Shown: positions 39,326 through 52,350, counted from the first letter of the stretch. The stretch is DNA of 64,000 nucleotides from Atrina japonica (GCA_030159075.1 BROG01000539.1:192501-256500), one strand, 5' to 3'. The notes: generated by a model from the letters alone, not told the origin. Made by a program: numbers and translations.

Positions 39326-41152
39326 AAAATGAAGTCAATAACAACTATTTCAAAAGGACTAGAAAGTAATAGCTACATTACATTTGTTCATACACTTATG
39401 GCATAATGCTGTATGATTCAGCTAGTTTTATTTGACACGGTATCCGCTTTCATGTGGACGATATAAACATGATATATAGATGATAATGTATTTTTCGTTA
39501 CACATATGCATGTCAGCGAATTTATTTTAGTTCGATTTTAAATGTCTAAATCAGTTTAAAACAATTGGATATATTATTTGAGATGAACTAAAATACGAGG
39601 TCGCAAAATATACGACAAACATTCACCATAGCTGCAGGTTGACATATTTGAATAAATTTTAATTTAAATACAGTGTATACCATTAAACCTGAATGGATAC
39701 TAAATGCAATAGGAAAAGTTTTACCATGGTTTACATGTTTAAACTATTTATATAGATTCTGAAGTATACAAAGGAACATTGTCAGTACTCAAAGACATCA
39801 TTTCCTATTTCCATTAACTGCACAGGGGAATGTTCGCTCCTTTAACACACATCACCAACGGGCGAATTAGAAAAAAATGGGCAAATCCATCTATGTTTTG
39901 TAATTGCAGAAAATATTTATTATATATATTTCATTTTAAGCAATACCCAAAAATGTAAACATGCAGAAAGTAGACACGCTAAAGTATAAATTGTTAAATA
40001 AAAATTGCAGATTTTACACGCTTTTCAAAATGAAACTGTAACGAGTATCGAGTAAGTGCGAATTTAAAATGGGTCGAAGTCGTTTCCAAGGGTAGTAGGG
40101 CGAAAATAACACGGGCAAAAATAAATCTGTATACACTATTAGTGTATTTTGAATGTGCAACGTATTGATAATTGAATATGTTGCAACAGTCGATCAGCTA
40201 TTTGAATCTGAAGATGTGGTTACTGTTTAGAGCTACAGTATAATACAATCAAGGCCATCATCTTTAAGTTTGATTGTTTTTCAGCATTGTTCACGTGATT
40301 CGCAATGTTTCCGTTTCGTATCAAAAGTAACAAATCAGCTTAGCTAATCTGACAGAGGTATCTAGCCATTTTTGAAAAACAAGTCATCAATTTCTCTTGG
40401 TAATTGTGTTAGATGAATTCTTTGTTTAAAAGTCATTCTTATTTCCACTTAAATTCATACCCAAGAGAGAGTGTAGCTGTTGCATTAAGGATTTCCATAT
40501 GGAAATGTGTAAATATTCCATTAAAACTTGGTAAGTATGAGTCCAGAATAATGTAAAACCGCTGTATCTAGTACTTCCTGCATTATATCGAGTCAGCAGA
40601 CGGTGCCTTATCTGGACAGAGCATATTGATTTTCAATCAGTTTGATAAATGTAAATGGCGTCTGTATTGACACGCGATAAAACTTTCTTCCATATCTCGG
40701 CTCTTTTGAAACGGAAGTCGCACAGCTATTTCAAATACGTTTGGTGTTAATCATAGATTGCTTTCTCTGATGGAGGACGATCAACAATTAATCGTAGTTA
40801 ATCAAAAATGTATTAAGTGGATAAATACGAGTATATCACTTTTGCTCACCATGTTGATATGATAACTTATGATAGGAAACTTCTATTCATTGAATTTCAT
40901 TCTAGGGGGTCAGTTTGTTAAAACATTAAAAATCAGTTAAAGGGAAATGTTTTACATTATTTACTTGGTACTATTTCACAGCTTCTAAACTGGAGTTCGT
41001 TTTATTAATACTAATAACACTCATATGTAAGATAAATGTTTTGAAAAACTGTTCCATCAGTCGGCAACTTAATAATGATTTGGGAATTACAGGTTTGTAA
41101 TGCACGGAATCCGAAAATAAAGGCATGTCAACATAACATAGAAAGTACATGC
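39326..41152. other. No gene seen
   Basis: AT-rich sequence with no recognised repeat or splice-supported exon. Confidence 0.4.
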
Positions 41153-42155
41153 ATTGCACGCCAAAATCATATAAGTTACATCTATTTTTTCTCGTTAAAA
41201 TCTAGATTTTATTTTATTTAAACCTAATTTTCCTCAGTTATTCCTGTTTTTTCTCGTATACCATGAATAACTGCTCCAAAATCACATTTATGTTAATTTA
41301 TGTGATTCTAGCGCACTTAAATCTAATTTTTGGCACAGCTAAACAGTTTTTTCTCAGTTAAACCTAGTTTGCCAAATCACGATATTGAATTTAAACATTT
41401 CTCAAATAAACTAGTTTAAAATTAGTTTTTCTCCTGGTAATGTGAGTCACGAGTTAAACCCAGTTTTTCTCCAGTTAAACCTGTTTTACTTTTTTTTTGT
41501 TAAACGTTTATTGTTTATTGTTGTTTAACGTCCCACTCAAGAATATTTCACTCATATGGAGACGTCACCAAATGCCGGTGAAGGGCTTCAAATTTTGGCC
41601 TATGATCGGCACTTATGGCCATTGAGCAGTGAGGGTTCTTTAACGTGCCGACACCTACTGTGACACGGGACCTCCAGTTTTTACTGTCTCATCTGAAAGA
41701 CAGGAAACCAACCTGTCGCCGGCGGGACTCGAACTCACGACCTCACGATCCAGAGTCAAGCGCGCTACCGACTGAGCCAGGCCTGCTCTTTTTGTTAAAC
41801 GTAATTTGTCTCCAGTTAATATAGGTTACAAGTTAAACCTAGTATTTTTCCAGTTATTCCTTGATATTTCCGTAACCTGCATTAACTGGAGAAAAGCTAG
41901 GCTTAGCTGAGAAAAATGTAGGATAAATTCCGCCAAAATCACATAAATACACATTAACTGATTCTAGCGCAGTTAAATCTAGTTTTACCTCAGTTAAACT
42001 AGACTTTTCTCAAGAAAAATATTTTTTGTGATTTTAGCACAGTTGAACATTTTTCTCAGTTAAACCTAGATTTTCTCAAGTTAATTAATGTTACCGAGAA
42101 AAATTAGACTGAACTGGAGAAAACAAGGTTTAACTGTGATTTTGGCGCGTCATAT
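41153..42155. mobile_element. MITE-B copy split by a SINE
   Basis: The left end is GCACGCCAAAATCATATAAG and the right end is TGTGATTTTGGCGCGTC. The interior consists of repeated CTAGTTTTTCTC-type and AACTGGAGAAAA-type units, several with GCGCAGTTAAATC-like internal ends, so it may be two nested or tandem copies. A SINE-A sits at 41508-41788. Confidence 0.75.
41508..41788 (-). mobile_element. SINE-A inserted in MITE-B, with target-site duplication
   Basis: A full-length minus-strand copy: reverse-complemented tail (TGTTTAACGTCCCACTCAAG) on the left, tRNA-like head (GCGCTACCGACTGAGCCAGG) on the right. The direct repeat TTTTTGTTAAACGT occurs exactly at 41494-41507 and 41789-41802 and is taken as the target-site duplication. 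The match is perfect, so the insertion is relatively young. Confidence 0.93.
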
Positions 42156-42234
42156 ACTTGTGTATAAATAGTGAACTGTCAAAGTTAATATACACAACAC
42201 AGACAAACTTGACGTTATGGCTATATGATATGAT

Positions 42235-42935
42235 ACATGATACACGAGGCGTTATTAGTATTTCATATCTAATGTGCTTTACATTATGGTCATGTTATAC
42301 ATGAGGCGATAGACGGTATTAGTATATCATACGTTAGGCTTTAGATGTTATTGCTGTATCATACACGAGACACACGCCATTATAAGTATATCATACATGA
42401 GGCGCTAGACGTTATGAGTATATCATACTTTAGGCGCTAGATGTTATGACTTTATATTACATTATGAGTATATCTTTCTTTAGACGTTAGACGTAATGGT
42501 TATATTATTCATCAGACACTAGACATTATGAATATATCGTACTTGAGGCGCAAGACGTTATGAGTATATCATACTTTAGGTGCTAGACGTTATGAGTATA
42601 TCATGCTTTAGGTGCTAGACGTTATGAGTATATCATACTTTAGGTGCTAGACGTTATGAGTATATCATACTATAGGTGCTAGACGTTATGAGTATATTAT
42701 TCATCAGACACTAGACATTATGAGTATATCATACTTGAGGCGCAAGACGTTATGGGTATATCATACTTTAGGTGCTAGACGTTATGAGTATATCATACTT
42801 TAGGTGCTAGACGTTATGAGTATATCATACTTGAGGCGCAAGACGTTATGAGTATATTATTCATCAGACACTAGACATTATGAGTATATCATACTTGAGG
42901 CGCTAGACTTTGTTTATATATGTATATCATACATA
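42235..42935. repeat. 32-bp minisatellite
   Basis: About 20 units of GAGTATATCATACTTTAGGT then GCTAGACGTTAT, with a second unit type containing TTATTCATCAGACACTAGAC and GCGCAAGACGTTAT. It is irregular at the left end. Confidence 0.93.
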
Positions 42936-42965
42936 TGACATTATACAATTATGACCTTCTGTTTA

Positions 42966-43045
42966 GGGATACATCTAGAGCTGTCTCCATGGGAAGGGTT
43001 ATCTAGAAAATAATCCTCCCAGGGAGACAATTCTAGATGTATCCC
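42966..43045. mobile_element. 80-bp near-perfect hairpin
   Basis: The whole segment is one inverted repeat. The left arm GGGATACATCTAGAGCTGTC pairs with the right arm that reads backwards GGGATACATCTAGAATTGTC, and pairing continues to the centre at TATCTAGAAAATAAT. This is probably a tiny foldback element. Sequence just to the right (43180-43270) carries further GGGTTATTTCCC-like units. Confidence 0.65.
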
Positions 43046-43504
43046 GACACAGAGGGACATAATTATTTTGAACAGTATTAAAAAAATGAGTAAATTTGCT
43101 TGATAATTTATTCAACATGAACATGTACAAAAGTATTTTAAAATACATTGAAATTAACTGCACACTCTATGATATAGGGTTATCTCCCTCGGGGGATTAT
43201 TTCCCTGAAGTTATTTCCTTCGAGGGTTATTTTCCTGGGTTTATTTTCCTCGAGGGTTGTTTCCCCCACGTTCCAATTTCAGTGAAATGTCTCATTTATA
43301 CAATGTCATGTAATCAAGTTTAATCCAATCAGGTCACTTTAAAAAAAGTGAGGTATAAAAATAGAAAAAAATAATCACAAGGAACTAGATGATACATATT
43401 TATAATGGTAAGGCAATGAATGGTGTGTAAATCATAACATATACAAAAACAAGAAATTGTCTGTGTATGATAAATAACAATGAATGGTGTGTAAATCATA
43501 ACAT
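43046..43504. other. No gene supported
   Basis: Contains short CTCGAGGGTTATTTTCCT-like repeats at 43180-43270 that keep a 75-codon frame open. Two copies of AATGAATGGTGTGTAAATCA lie at about 43418 and 43479. Confidence 0.4.
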
Positions 43505-43640
43505 ATACCTACTGTGATATGTGACCTCGGTCTATTGTCTCATTCGAAAGATAGGAATCCTACCAGCTGCCGGCTGGACTCGAACTCACGACCTCACGGT
43601 CAAGAGTCGAGCCCGCTACCGACTGAGTCAGGCCAGCTCT
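43505..43640 (-). mobile_element. SINE-A head fragment
   Basis: Reads on the minus strand as the tRNA-like head (GGCCTGACTCAGTCGGTAGC) and the first part of the body as far as GACCGAGGTCACATATCACA. The tail is missing. The open frame it holds ([20 protein letters not shown]) is the familiar spurious translation of this SINE head. Confidence 0.8.
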
Positions 43641-44046
43641 TCACGACGTAAAAATAGTATGAAATGTAAGAAAACTATCACGAAATGTATTATGTTGATG
43701 AGACTTCAATATAGAATTTGATACGAATAAGTTATAAATATTACATCCACCACCGAATTAAACTGACAATGAGTCCAGTTACATATAATAAAATGTTCAT
43801 TGTTGCAATTTTGTGAGATTTTAGTCAAACCCCCTAACAATGTTCCATATAGAATACGAGATAAATATTTAAACACCTTATCATAACAAACGTAAGTGTT
43901 GTAGTTATCAAATTCAAATATTCATTATGCAGAAATCAGCGCTCGCACGATTACGCTTTTGACAATTGTGTGAAATTGTTTGTTAACACCGGCTCTGTAG
44001 GCTCTCTTTATGATTTTCATATAAATGTAAATTTCTTCTGCACCAG
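43641..44046. other. No gene seen
   Basis: AT-rich, ending in the acceptor of the candidate exon at 44047. Confidence 0.35.
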
Positions 44047-44259
44047 ACGGAAGTATGTGAAAGTGTGCGAATCAGAGATAACTCGAAAGTCTTTCCTGCA
44101 ATAGGTCGTTCGATCATATGTTATAATGATTATAAATGGACAAATGAAATAAAGCAACACTTACCTTCATGGCATGGTAGCTTTGTCAGTGGTGCACACG
44201 TGTTATCTTATTTGAATAATCCATTACTATACAGAACACACAAATATGTTTTGTGATGA
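44047..44259 (+). CDS. Candidate terminal exon, unknown protein
   Basis: The acceptor AATTTCTTCTGCACCAG opens 70 codons: TEVCESVRIRDNSKVFPAIG, RSIICYNDYKWTNEIKQHLP, SWHGSFVSGAHVLSYLNNPL and LYRTHKYVL, then a stop. An AATAAA lies 54 bp further on. The peptide looks protein-like and has no recognised domain. It opens in phase 0, which does not fit directly after exon D (phase 2), so a connecting exon would be needed. It could equally end a separate gene. Confidence 0.35.
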
Positions 44260-44312
44260 TTTAAACTTGGTCAAGTCCTAACATACCTTAACATAATTTT
44301 CATCAATTTTAA

Positions 44313-44318
44313 AATAAA
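44313..44318 (+). terminator. Possible poly(A) signal
   Basis: AATAAA 54 bp after the stop of the candidate terminal exon. Such hexamers are frequent in AT-rich DNA, so the support is weak. Confidence 0.25.
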
Positions 44319-44532
44319 CATGCTGATCGATGAAAATCAAACAATCCATTTCTTTGTAAATATTTTCCTCTTGAATCTCTAGCGTCAAATATGTTTGTAT
44401 TGCAGTGAGTGGATTTAGGATAATAAATGTAAACAAAACTCGAATTTAACGGTAAATGGTTCTTTTAGCGGGGTCATATCCAAATACATGAATATAGGTA
44501 TTTAAAAAAAAAATTAAATTGTCTACTGTCAG

Positions 44533-44740
44533 CAAGGATAAAAAATCGATCGAAGGAAAAATATTAATGCATTCGAAAAAAAAAGAACCCAAACATGACA
44601 AAGAAAAATTGATACATTCGTTACAACACCACGGCTTTTGTACTTTTGAGAAAGCTCCCCAGAAGAAAACCACTTCTAACACAAGTCTTGATAAAACGAC
44701 AAAGCTACAATATGTCGATGACTCGGAAATTACTGGATAA
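44533..44740 (+). CDS. Candidate Lys-rich terminal exon
   Basis: After the acceptor GTCTACTGTCAG the frame reads KDKKSIEGKILMHSKKKEPK, HDKEKLIHSLQHHGFCTFEK and a Thr/Ser-rich end stopping in DDSEITG. It is hydrophilic and charged, like a cytoplasmic tail. It opens with one leftover base, so exon D at 34331 could splice to it in phase, but nothing proves this. No family is recognised. Confidence 0.27.
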
Positions 44741-45770
44741 GTAGAACTTCTTAAATAATTTCACTGATATTTAAGCTGAGGTCACGCTTTTTGCCTTTTG
44801 TGAAATTACAGCTGACTGAATGAAAATGCTCAGTTACACGTAGCATCACATAATACACAAGTAAACAAATTCACTCTTATCTTCTGTCACTAACGAGATT
44901 TTAGAATGTTTATTACTATTATTATTTACACATTCTTCCAAAATATATCTCATTTAGAACGTAGATGATGCGATAGTATGGAATACTTTGTGGACATAAA
45001 TCATCCCCTTATGCATAAACAATTCACATGTTTTATTGATTATTCGTTTTAATTGGGTCAAAAGATTTGATGATCTTCAGTGTATTATCTTTGATGTTAT
45101 TACGGTGTCATTAATTTCATTTTTAACTTCGGGGCATATGTACGAATGATATGCATAAATAGAAACGTCCAAATGTATAGAATATTATAAGATATGTACA
45201 AGAGGTAAACACCAGCTAAAATGTTGACCAATCAATGTAATATAACAAAAACTGATAGGAAAATTCAAATGGTATGTTATACAACGTATTCTATATACAT
45301 GTATTAAGTTCACAAATCAACCTAGTGTTGGTTTGTTTACATCCGTCGCTAAGTCGCTAAGTGCATTATACGAGAGGGAAAACATGTGTACTATGTTGTT
45401 ACTTGAACTTAAACAAACAAATTACTTAACATCACGCATATCAATTAATCTTTATCCAGACGTGATGAAATACCTATATTGCCGAAACTTATAAACTTTC
45501 CAGATTACCTGGAATCTTGGTTGCAATTGTTTACGAAAGAGACCGGTCACTTGTTAATTCCTAAAATTAGAAACAAGTTGTCGTTTGGGTCCAAACCTGC
45601 TTCCATCGGATTATCCTGGTTGTGCACCAGAGGAATCAAGTAGAAAATTTTAAAAGAAAATACAACACAGTATAGTGACGTCCTAAATTACATTTTAAAA
45701 AATTACGGAGACCTGATACACATATAACAATGAATTTGTATATTCTCAGTATGATTATGATTGTTGTGAT

Positions 45771-45812
<42 letters not shown>

Positions 45813-46702
45813 GCTAAGTCAGCATGAGTGGCACGTTTGTTTGAAATTTCAATACATTTGAATAGAGAAAAATGAAAAATAAAACCACAGCTAGTGGTTT
45901 TCGTTTATTTGATAAATTTAAAGTATGACTTTCTGGTATATTTAATTATTCCAAATCTGTATTATTTACTCTTTCTAATTTCATAAATATTTCATATTTG
46001 ACAGTTTTGATATACATGTACTTCTAACGTCAAGTATATATATATATATATGCAAAATGTTTCATTTAACTTGAGATGATCTTAATGATATTAATAGATA
46101 AAAAATAATTAAAAATAAATAATAATAAAATACGGACTTGTAGATCGGTGCACTGTCTGTTGAACTATCAAACTAACCGGTACAAATGCTAAGAACGTAT
46201 CAGATGCATTGTAAGACAGGAAGTGTTGTAATGAATTCACTACTTGTTTGGTGTATAACGTGAAGATTAATTCTTTGGGAGTGCTAAAATTGATCTCAAA
46301 ACTGCAGATTATGTAAGATTCAAATATTTTATGAAATGGAAGAGAAAACATGCATCGTTGAAACTCCGATAGTAATTTTGTCTGAGGGATGAAAACACCG
46401 AGAGAGGCCTAGTTCGCTTGACAACTGGGTCCTGAATCATGGATCAGACATAACATAATATGTAATATGTAATAAAAAAATATATAAAATGCTTTAATAC
46501 CAATTTTTCATTTTATGTAGTAATAAGCAGAGCATTCGGTAAACGTATAATATTAAAGTGAATGATATTCAAGAAATGTAGCTTAGAAGTAGGAGTTTGA
46601 CATTAATCTGAAATTGATCTTAGGACAAGGTATGGATAGTCGGGATCTGCATGCGAATGGATGTTATAAATGATGTTTAATATCACAAGTAAGTATATGA
46701 GC
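44741..46702. other. No gene seen; (ATC)n tract
   Basis: Contains a perfect ATC run at 45774-45811 and a short TA run near 46036. No repeat family or exon was recognised. Confidence 0.4.
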
Positions 46703-47380
46703 TCTCAGATATCAAAGTATAAATCTTCAGGATGTCCATGATACATATACAAATCTGGTGATATTGGGCAAACACAGAACATACCCTGTTGACCAGTCAC
46801 GCCCACCGAGAGTCCAAAATCTTATTCAAATGAAATAGGAGAGGAAGATATCCTCGTCACAACTGGTACAGACCACTCAATATTCGCTATCGAACAGGTA
46901 ACTCAACATTTCATTTAGTGCAATAAATTAATAACAAATAAGGCAATTATACCGACCGTAAGATTTGCGGAACATTGACACCAAATGCAATTTTCGATAT
47001 CCCTTGCCAATTTATTGTCAGTAAGTAGTTATCCACTACATATGAAATGTTCATATGTTGACCATACCCTGGCATATCAGAACATGTGTGAGATATAAAC
47101 ACCATATATAGGTGGTTGTGGGATATTACTACTAAACGTGGAAAATTTACGATAGGAATGACGAAATCGTCTCGTTTGTCGTATAGCCAGTTGTTAATTT
47201 TCTGTCTGTGTCTATAATAAGTACGATGTCCAAGTAGGAAGTGTGTGCTTGATTCTGTTGTGTCTTTACATTCTAATTTGTTGGGATATATCGCATTGGT
47301 GTATATATTGAAAATGAAATTTTCAATATTAATTGACAAAACGTCGTTGATATATCTAAATGTCAAATATGCGAAAACAA
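46703..47380 (-). pseudogene. PLE fragment: RT C-terminal half, frameshifted
   Basis: The minus strand starts in the catalytic region (MTFRYINDVLSIN, where family members have the YIDD motif) at about 47366. It continues through WLYDKRDDFVIPIVNFPRL, loses frame, and runs through the 3' untranslated end to the terminus at 46703. The first catalytic Asp of the YIDD box is replaced by Asn. Upstream fingers and palm are missing. Inactive. Confidence 0.85.
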
Positions 47381-49092
47381 AAAGAAGAATGTTATCAACT
47401 TGTGACCATCCTACCTATCTGTGGGTTCAATGAACATTTTATTAGGACAGAATACATTGTAGCTGAAGATTCATATAATATGTTTAGCTTTGCCTTATTT
47501 ACTACACCGGCGTGTCGAAACACATGTATTTTTCAGTTTTCAATTGTCAACTTAAGGGAAATGTACTAGAATCTGTGCAGTGTGAATCCTAACCATTTCT
47601 AAAAAGTGATACATAACGATGTGCATTAATATTATAACTTTACATACATAATGTATATAGTCAATTCTGGATAAAACGTCAACTTTTGTTTTTTAGACAT
47701 TAAAGGAGTAGATCGAGTTTGGCGATGAATTGTATTGAATAGTATTCCCACATCTTGGGGAAAATATAGTTACCATTCTTTGTATCATAGAAATATCTTT
47801 AATGAACAGAAAACAGATCAGCAGTTGATGTTAAGTTATTATCTTGTTTATCTTATTTTTCAATTACCTGACCTCACTACTGTTGCCCGGCTTTACACCG
47901 GTGATGTTTAGCGACCTATTAGCCGCTTCATTTCCAGCGACCACCTATGGCGGTATATCGAGAAAACATACACTTTGAAATGGACAATTATTCCAAATAT
48001 AGAGTGGCGGGTGGCGATAATGAAAAACGTTCCCGAAAAAGATATCGTATTTGCGAGAAATTAAGATTTATTGAGTGGCAATAATTCGAGAAATGACTAT
48101 ATATGTAACCACTTCACATGTTGGTTAAAATCTATCACTCCGCTACTTAGAAAATAGTGCATTAAAATGGGGGGATATAGGCTAAAAAGTTAAAAATTTG
48201 AAACAAACGAAATAGAAAAAAATATTATTACAAATAAAAATCATTTGAATACATGAGTAATTCATGTTTTATTGAATATTTACAAAAACGTTGAAAAAAT
48301 ACAGGCGCATGAATATAAACCTATACAACGACGACGCGAAGCGGGAATTGTCAAAATGTTATAAAAACATGTTAAAATATTCAAAACTGGATATGTGTGT
48401 AGATGTACTGATGTGATGATTTTGTGGTGAAGTGAATGTAATGTTCACTAGTGCGTTAAACGTACAGTGTCCTGAGAATAATCTGTGATATGATATGTAT
48501 GTTTCTCTAAAAGTTAGTAACTGTTTGTTGTTGATCAGCTGATATAACCATACTGTCGATAGACTGATTTGACACGCCACTAGGCCTAGTGACTGACTGC
48601 GAGGGCTTTGTTGATGACAAAACATGTGAAATATGCATACACTGTTGTGGACTTAGTGTACGATAGTTGTTCAAACTGTTTCCGTTTTGATTAGATGCTG
48701 TTCCTTTGTTATTGTCCTTTTGAAAGAAATGCTACATTTTACAAGTACAGCGTGATAATGCAATAAATAAATGAAAATTGGAAATCAAACAAAAGGATAA
48801 CTAAAAAAACTATTAAACCGAGCTCAAACTACCAACAAAATGTGAATCAAACTAGATCTAAGTTTTAAATAACAAGAAACTGCAAAATGGAATTTGATCT
48901 ACAAAGTCAAAACACGAAATTAAATCAGATATATAATGTAGATTTATTTGGCATAGATACAAATATGTTACATATTTAAATCCTAAAATAAATTTGAAGT
49001 CTGAAATATATATAGATCTATGCATTGTAAAATTAATTTTAAAATTAAATAAGAAGCTGAAGCTAATTAAATTCAGGGGAAGAAGGACACCA
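47381..49092. other. No gene supported
   Basis: AT-rich; a minus-strand 88-codon frame at 48359-48625 has no known domain. Nothing else was recognised. Confidence 0.4.
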
Positions 49093-49104
49093 GGTCACGT
49101 GACC
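49093..49104. promoter_or_regulatory. GGTCACGTGACC palindrome (E-box type)
   Basis: A perfect 12-bp palindrome containing GTCACGTGAC, the core bound by USF/TFE-type bHLH factors. It lies 55 bp before a well-placed ATG. Function as a promoter site is inference. Confidence 0.3.
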
Positions 49105-49158
49105 AGAATGTTGATATAGTAATATAAACTGGAACTGGTGTTGGCAATCTAAACAAAG

Positions 49159-49221
49159 ATGGCAGAAGGCACAAATTTGTCCACAAAAGACATAAACCGA
49201 ATAATAAATTCACATCAAGAA
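49159..49221 (+). CDS. Candidate first coding exon
   Basis: An ATG in a strong initiation context (AACAAAGATGG) opens 21 codons: MAEGTNLSTKDINRIINSHQ plus E. A donor-like GAA|GTAAAT at 49222 follows, phase 0. If it is not spliced, the frame stops three codons later. An E-box palindrome lies just upstream. No downstream exon was identified; the 50340-50471 frame is one weak possibility. Confidence 0.25.
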
Positions 49222-51424
49222 GTAAATTAAGTTGTTCTTTGTGAAAAAGATTAACTTAACAGTCATGCGTTTTTGTGTCAGCTATGAAACGCAGCTTCAC
49301 ATTGTCTGGCATCTTTTGTCCCTCTGTCTGTATCTCTGGGTACAGTCACATTTTGACATAATTATCATTATTTTCTTATTGTATATAATACTTTTGTGAA
49401 ACTTACATGAAAGTTTCATTGTGATGAGGTGCATCTCCCGGTTATGGTCATGTTCAAAGTCATACTCAAGGTCAAATGGTGGTACAGTCTGCACTTAAAG
49501 AATTAATTGTTAGAAGATACTCAATTTCGGCATATTTCAAGGTGTTTTTTCTTTGCGGTATAACCACAACTTGTTTTATTGACTCTAGATAAATGTTAAC
49601 AATTCTGAATTGATCATTTACAGAAAAAATAAAAAAATTGATGACTAAATTTTTTACAGTGACCGAATTTGAAATTTAAGTGTCACAATTTTCAATCTTT
49701 CGTAATCTTTATCCACCAGCTTTAATAAAAGCATAAAAACACATTGATACCATGACTTTTGATCAAAAAGTTTTGTGAAAAAAATGATAATTTTTTTTAA
49801 TAAATAGGACAGTTGATGAAAAGAATCAAAATTTTAGAAAGAGGCATAACGCTTGCATATGTAAATATCCCTTATATACCTACACATGTGCCAGATAACT
49901 CATTCTATTAATTAATTAATTCATTATGAAGAAGTATGCAAAAAATAAGTAAAATTTGATAAGTTTATTGTATACTGGATTTTTTTCTGCTTTATTTGGA
50001 AGTTCGCACGTTTCTGGTTTTATTTTTCTTACATCTCGGGGATTTATTCCAGTTCTAGTCTTAGTTTGGCGTTCTTGGGAATATTCCTTTACATAAAAAG
50101 AATCAACATTATATTATTTGTTATTTATTCAAATAATTTTGAGCAAAACTTTTTTGATTTTTCATATAGTATATAATCTACTTGGTAGTTTAGAGTGTTT
50201 GATAAGAGTTTTTCATATTTGTGATCTTTTAATTCATTATTTTTCATCTTTGTTCATTAATGTTGTTAAGAATACTGCGGGTTTTTATAAAGAAAGAATA
50301 ATACCTAGGAGTTATTCACAATTGTTGCTTTCATTTAATTTTAGTGTTGTGTCACCCCACGGCAAGTTATGTGTTTCTCTACCAGGACGCATCCCAAAAT
50401 TGACTGTGCATATTGTCCACATAGAGTGTAGAATGGAGAATGGGTTATTACTACCCAGAACTTTAGATTGATTGTTCATCTGTGACACAGTCAGCAGTTC
50501 AAGGTCTGTTGCCTTTACCTAAGCTTTAACATTGTTTTTGTTTAAGTTTTAAAACCTCTTGTGATTTCCTGAATAGGAAATCTGTTAAAATTAACACAGG
50601 ATATGCCTTCATTTTCAAGTATCGATCAATACTAGAAACATAACTCCTTGGAGAAATGGACTCATATTCGCCCCCATCTTTTTTTCTTACTGAATCAGGG
50701 AAGTAGATAAATAATTGATTAGCTCAGAGGGAGGAATTACTTCCTGCAAATGGTTTTTATTGCTCAGCCAGATATATGGTGAATGTTGACATATCCTGAT
50801 TTGTTTCTTTAATGGTGTTGGCATTTGGTTGGTTGATAAAAAAGAAATCAACTTGTTCTGCTGTGATTTTGCTGCATCTCTTAGAATTATACTAATTTAC
50901 TGAGAAAGAGCTGTCATCATCTAGGCTAACACCGCGCAGTCTAAGTTACAAATGAAGCAGTTGGAAGTGGCAGAATCCGTTGAAAATTGCCAAATTCAAT
51001 TTCTTCATCAAAAAATTCCGATACAATCTGGTGTAGATTAGGATTTACCTCATTTGCTTCACTCATTCTTTGCAAATTCCACTTTTTAACTCTATCGAAA
51101 TAATTTATAATACCAAATAGTGCTTAGTGTCACTGTTAGCAGATGACAACTTGTTAGGGCAGTCTAAGGGAGATAACTCTAATAAAAGAAGAAAAAGTAG
51201 TCCCAAATGGCAAAATTTTAAAGGCATTTTTATTGGCTAAAATGGAATATAACATTTTCCATTTACTTTGCACAAACAGTTACATGTCCAAACAGTTTAA
51301 AAAATCAAAGAAAAATATCAGAGAAAAATATAGCCATATTTAATTGACAAAGTTATTAAAATATGTAATATATATAAATAATTCATGTTTATTTGGTTAT
51401 GATTATCATATATATATATAAGTT
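49222..51424. other. No gene supported
   Basis: A 117-codon + strand frame at 50118-50471 ends in SPHGKLCVSLPGRIPKLTVH after an acceptor-like TTTAATTTTAG at about 50343. It could be an exon but has no recognised domain. The rest is AT-rich. Confidence 0.35.
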
Positions 51425-52350
51425 ATTTTACCCCTATTATAATGATCTGCTGCTGTGTAATACCTACTGTCTGTTAGCATATTATTACACCCTTATCATA
51501 ATGATCTACTGCTGTGTAATACCTTCTGTCCGTTAGCATGTTATTTCCCCTCCATTATAATGATCTACTGCTGTAGAATACCTACTGTCCGTTAGCATGT
51601 TATTTCACCTCCATTATAATGATCTACTGCTGTGTAATACCTTCTGTCCGTTAGCATGTTATTTCACCGCCATTATAATGATCTACTACTGTGTAATACC
51701 TAATGTTCATAAACATGTTATTTCAACGCCATTATAATGATCTACTGTTATGTAATACCTAATGTCCGTAAGCATATTATTTCTCCTCCATTGTTATGAT
51801 CTACTGCTGTGTAATACCTAATGTACGTTAGCATGTTATTTCACCTCCATTATAATGATCTACTGCTGTGTAATACCTACTGTCCGTAAGCATGTTATTT
51901 CACTGCCATAATAATGATCTACTGCTGTGTAATGCCTAATGTCCGTTAGCATGTTATTTCACCGCCATGATAATAATATACTGCTTTGTAATACCTACTG
52001 TCCGTTAGCATGTTTTTTCACCTCCATCATAATGATCTACTGCTGTATAATACCTACTATCCGTAAGCATGTTATTTCACCTGCATCATAATGATCTACT
52101 GCTGTTTAATACCTCCTGTCCGTTAACATGTTATTTCACCCCCATTATAATGATCTACTGCTTTGTAATACCTACTGTCCGTAAGCATGTTATTTCACCT
52201 CCATTATAATGATCTTCTTCTGTTTAATACTTCTCGTCCGTTAACATGTTATTTCACCGCCATAATAATGATCTACTGCTGTGTAATACCTACTGTCCGT
52301 TAACATGTTATTTCACCGCCATAATAATGATCTACTGCTGTGTAATACCT
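51425..52350. repeat. 59-bp minisatellite
   Basis: About 15-16 units of TAATGATCTACTGCTGTGTA then ATACCTACTGTCCGTTAGCA then TGTTATTTCACCTCCATTA. Units differ by single bases (TACTG or TAATG, GTTAGC or GTAAGC) and length is very constant. Confidence 0.95.

Noticed and set aside
42505..42890. Further hammerhead cores at CATCAG sites
   Set aside because: TTATTCATCAGACACTAG is part of the 32-bp minisatellite unit; no GAAA or stems follow.
43521..43721. Short protein with [18 protein letters not shown]
   Set aside because: Known kind of spurious frame from the SINE-A head read in antisense.
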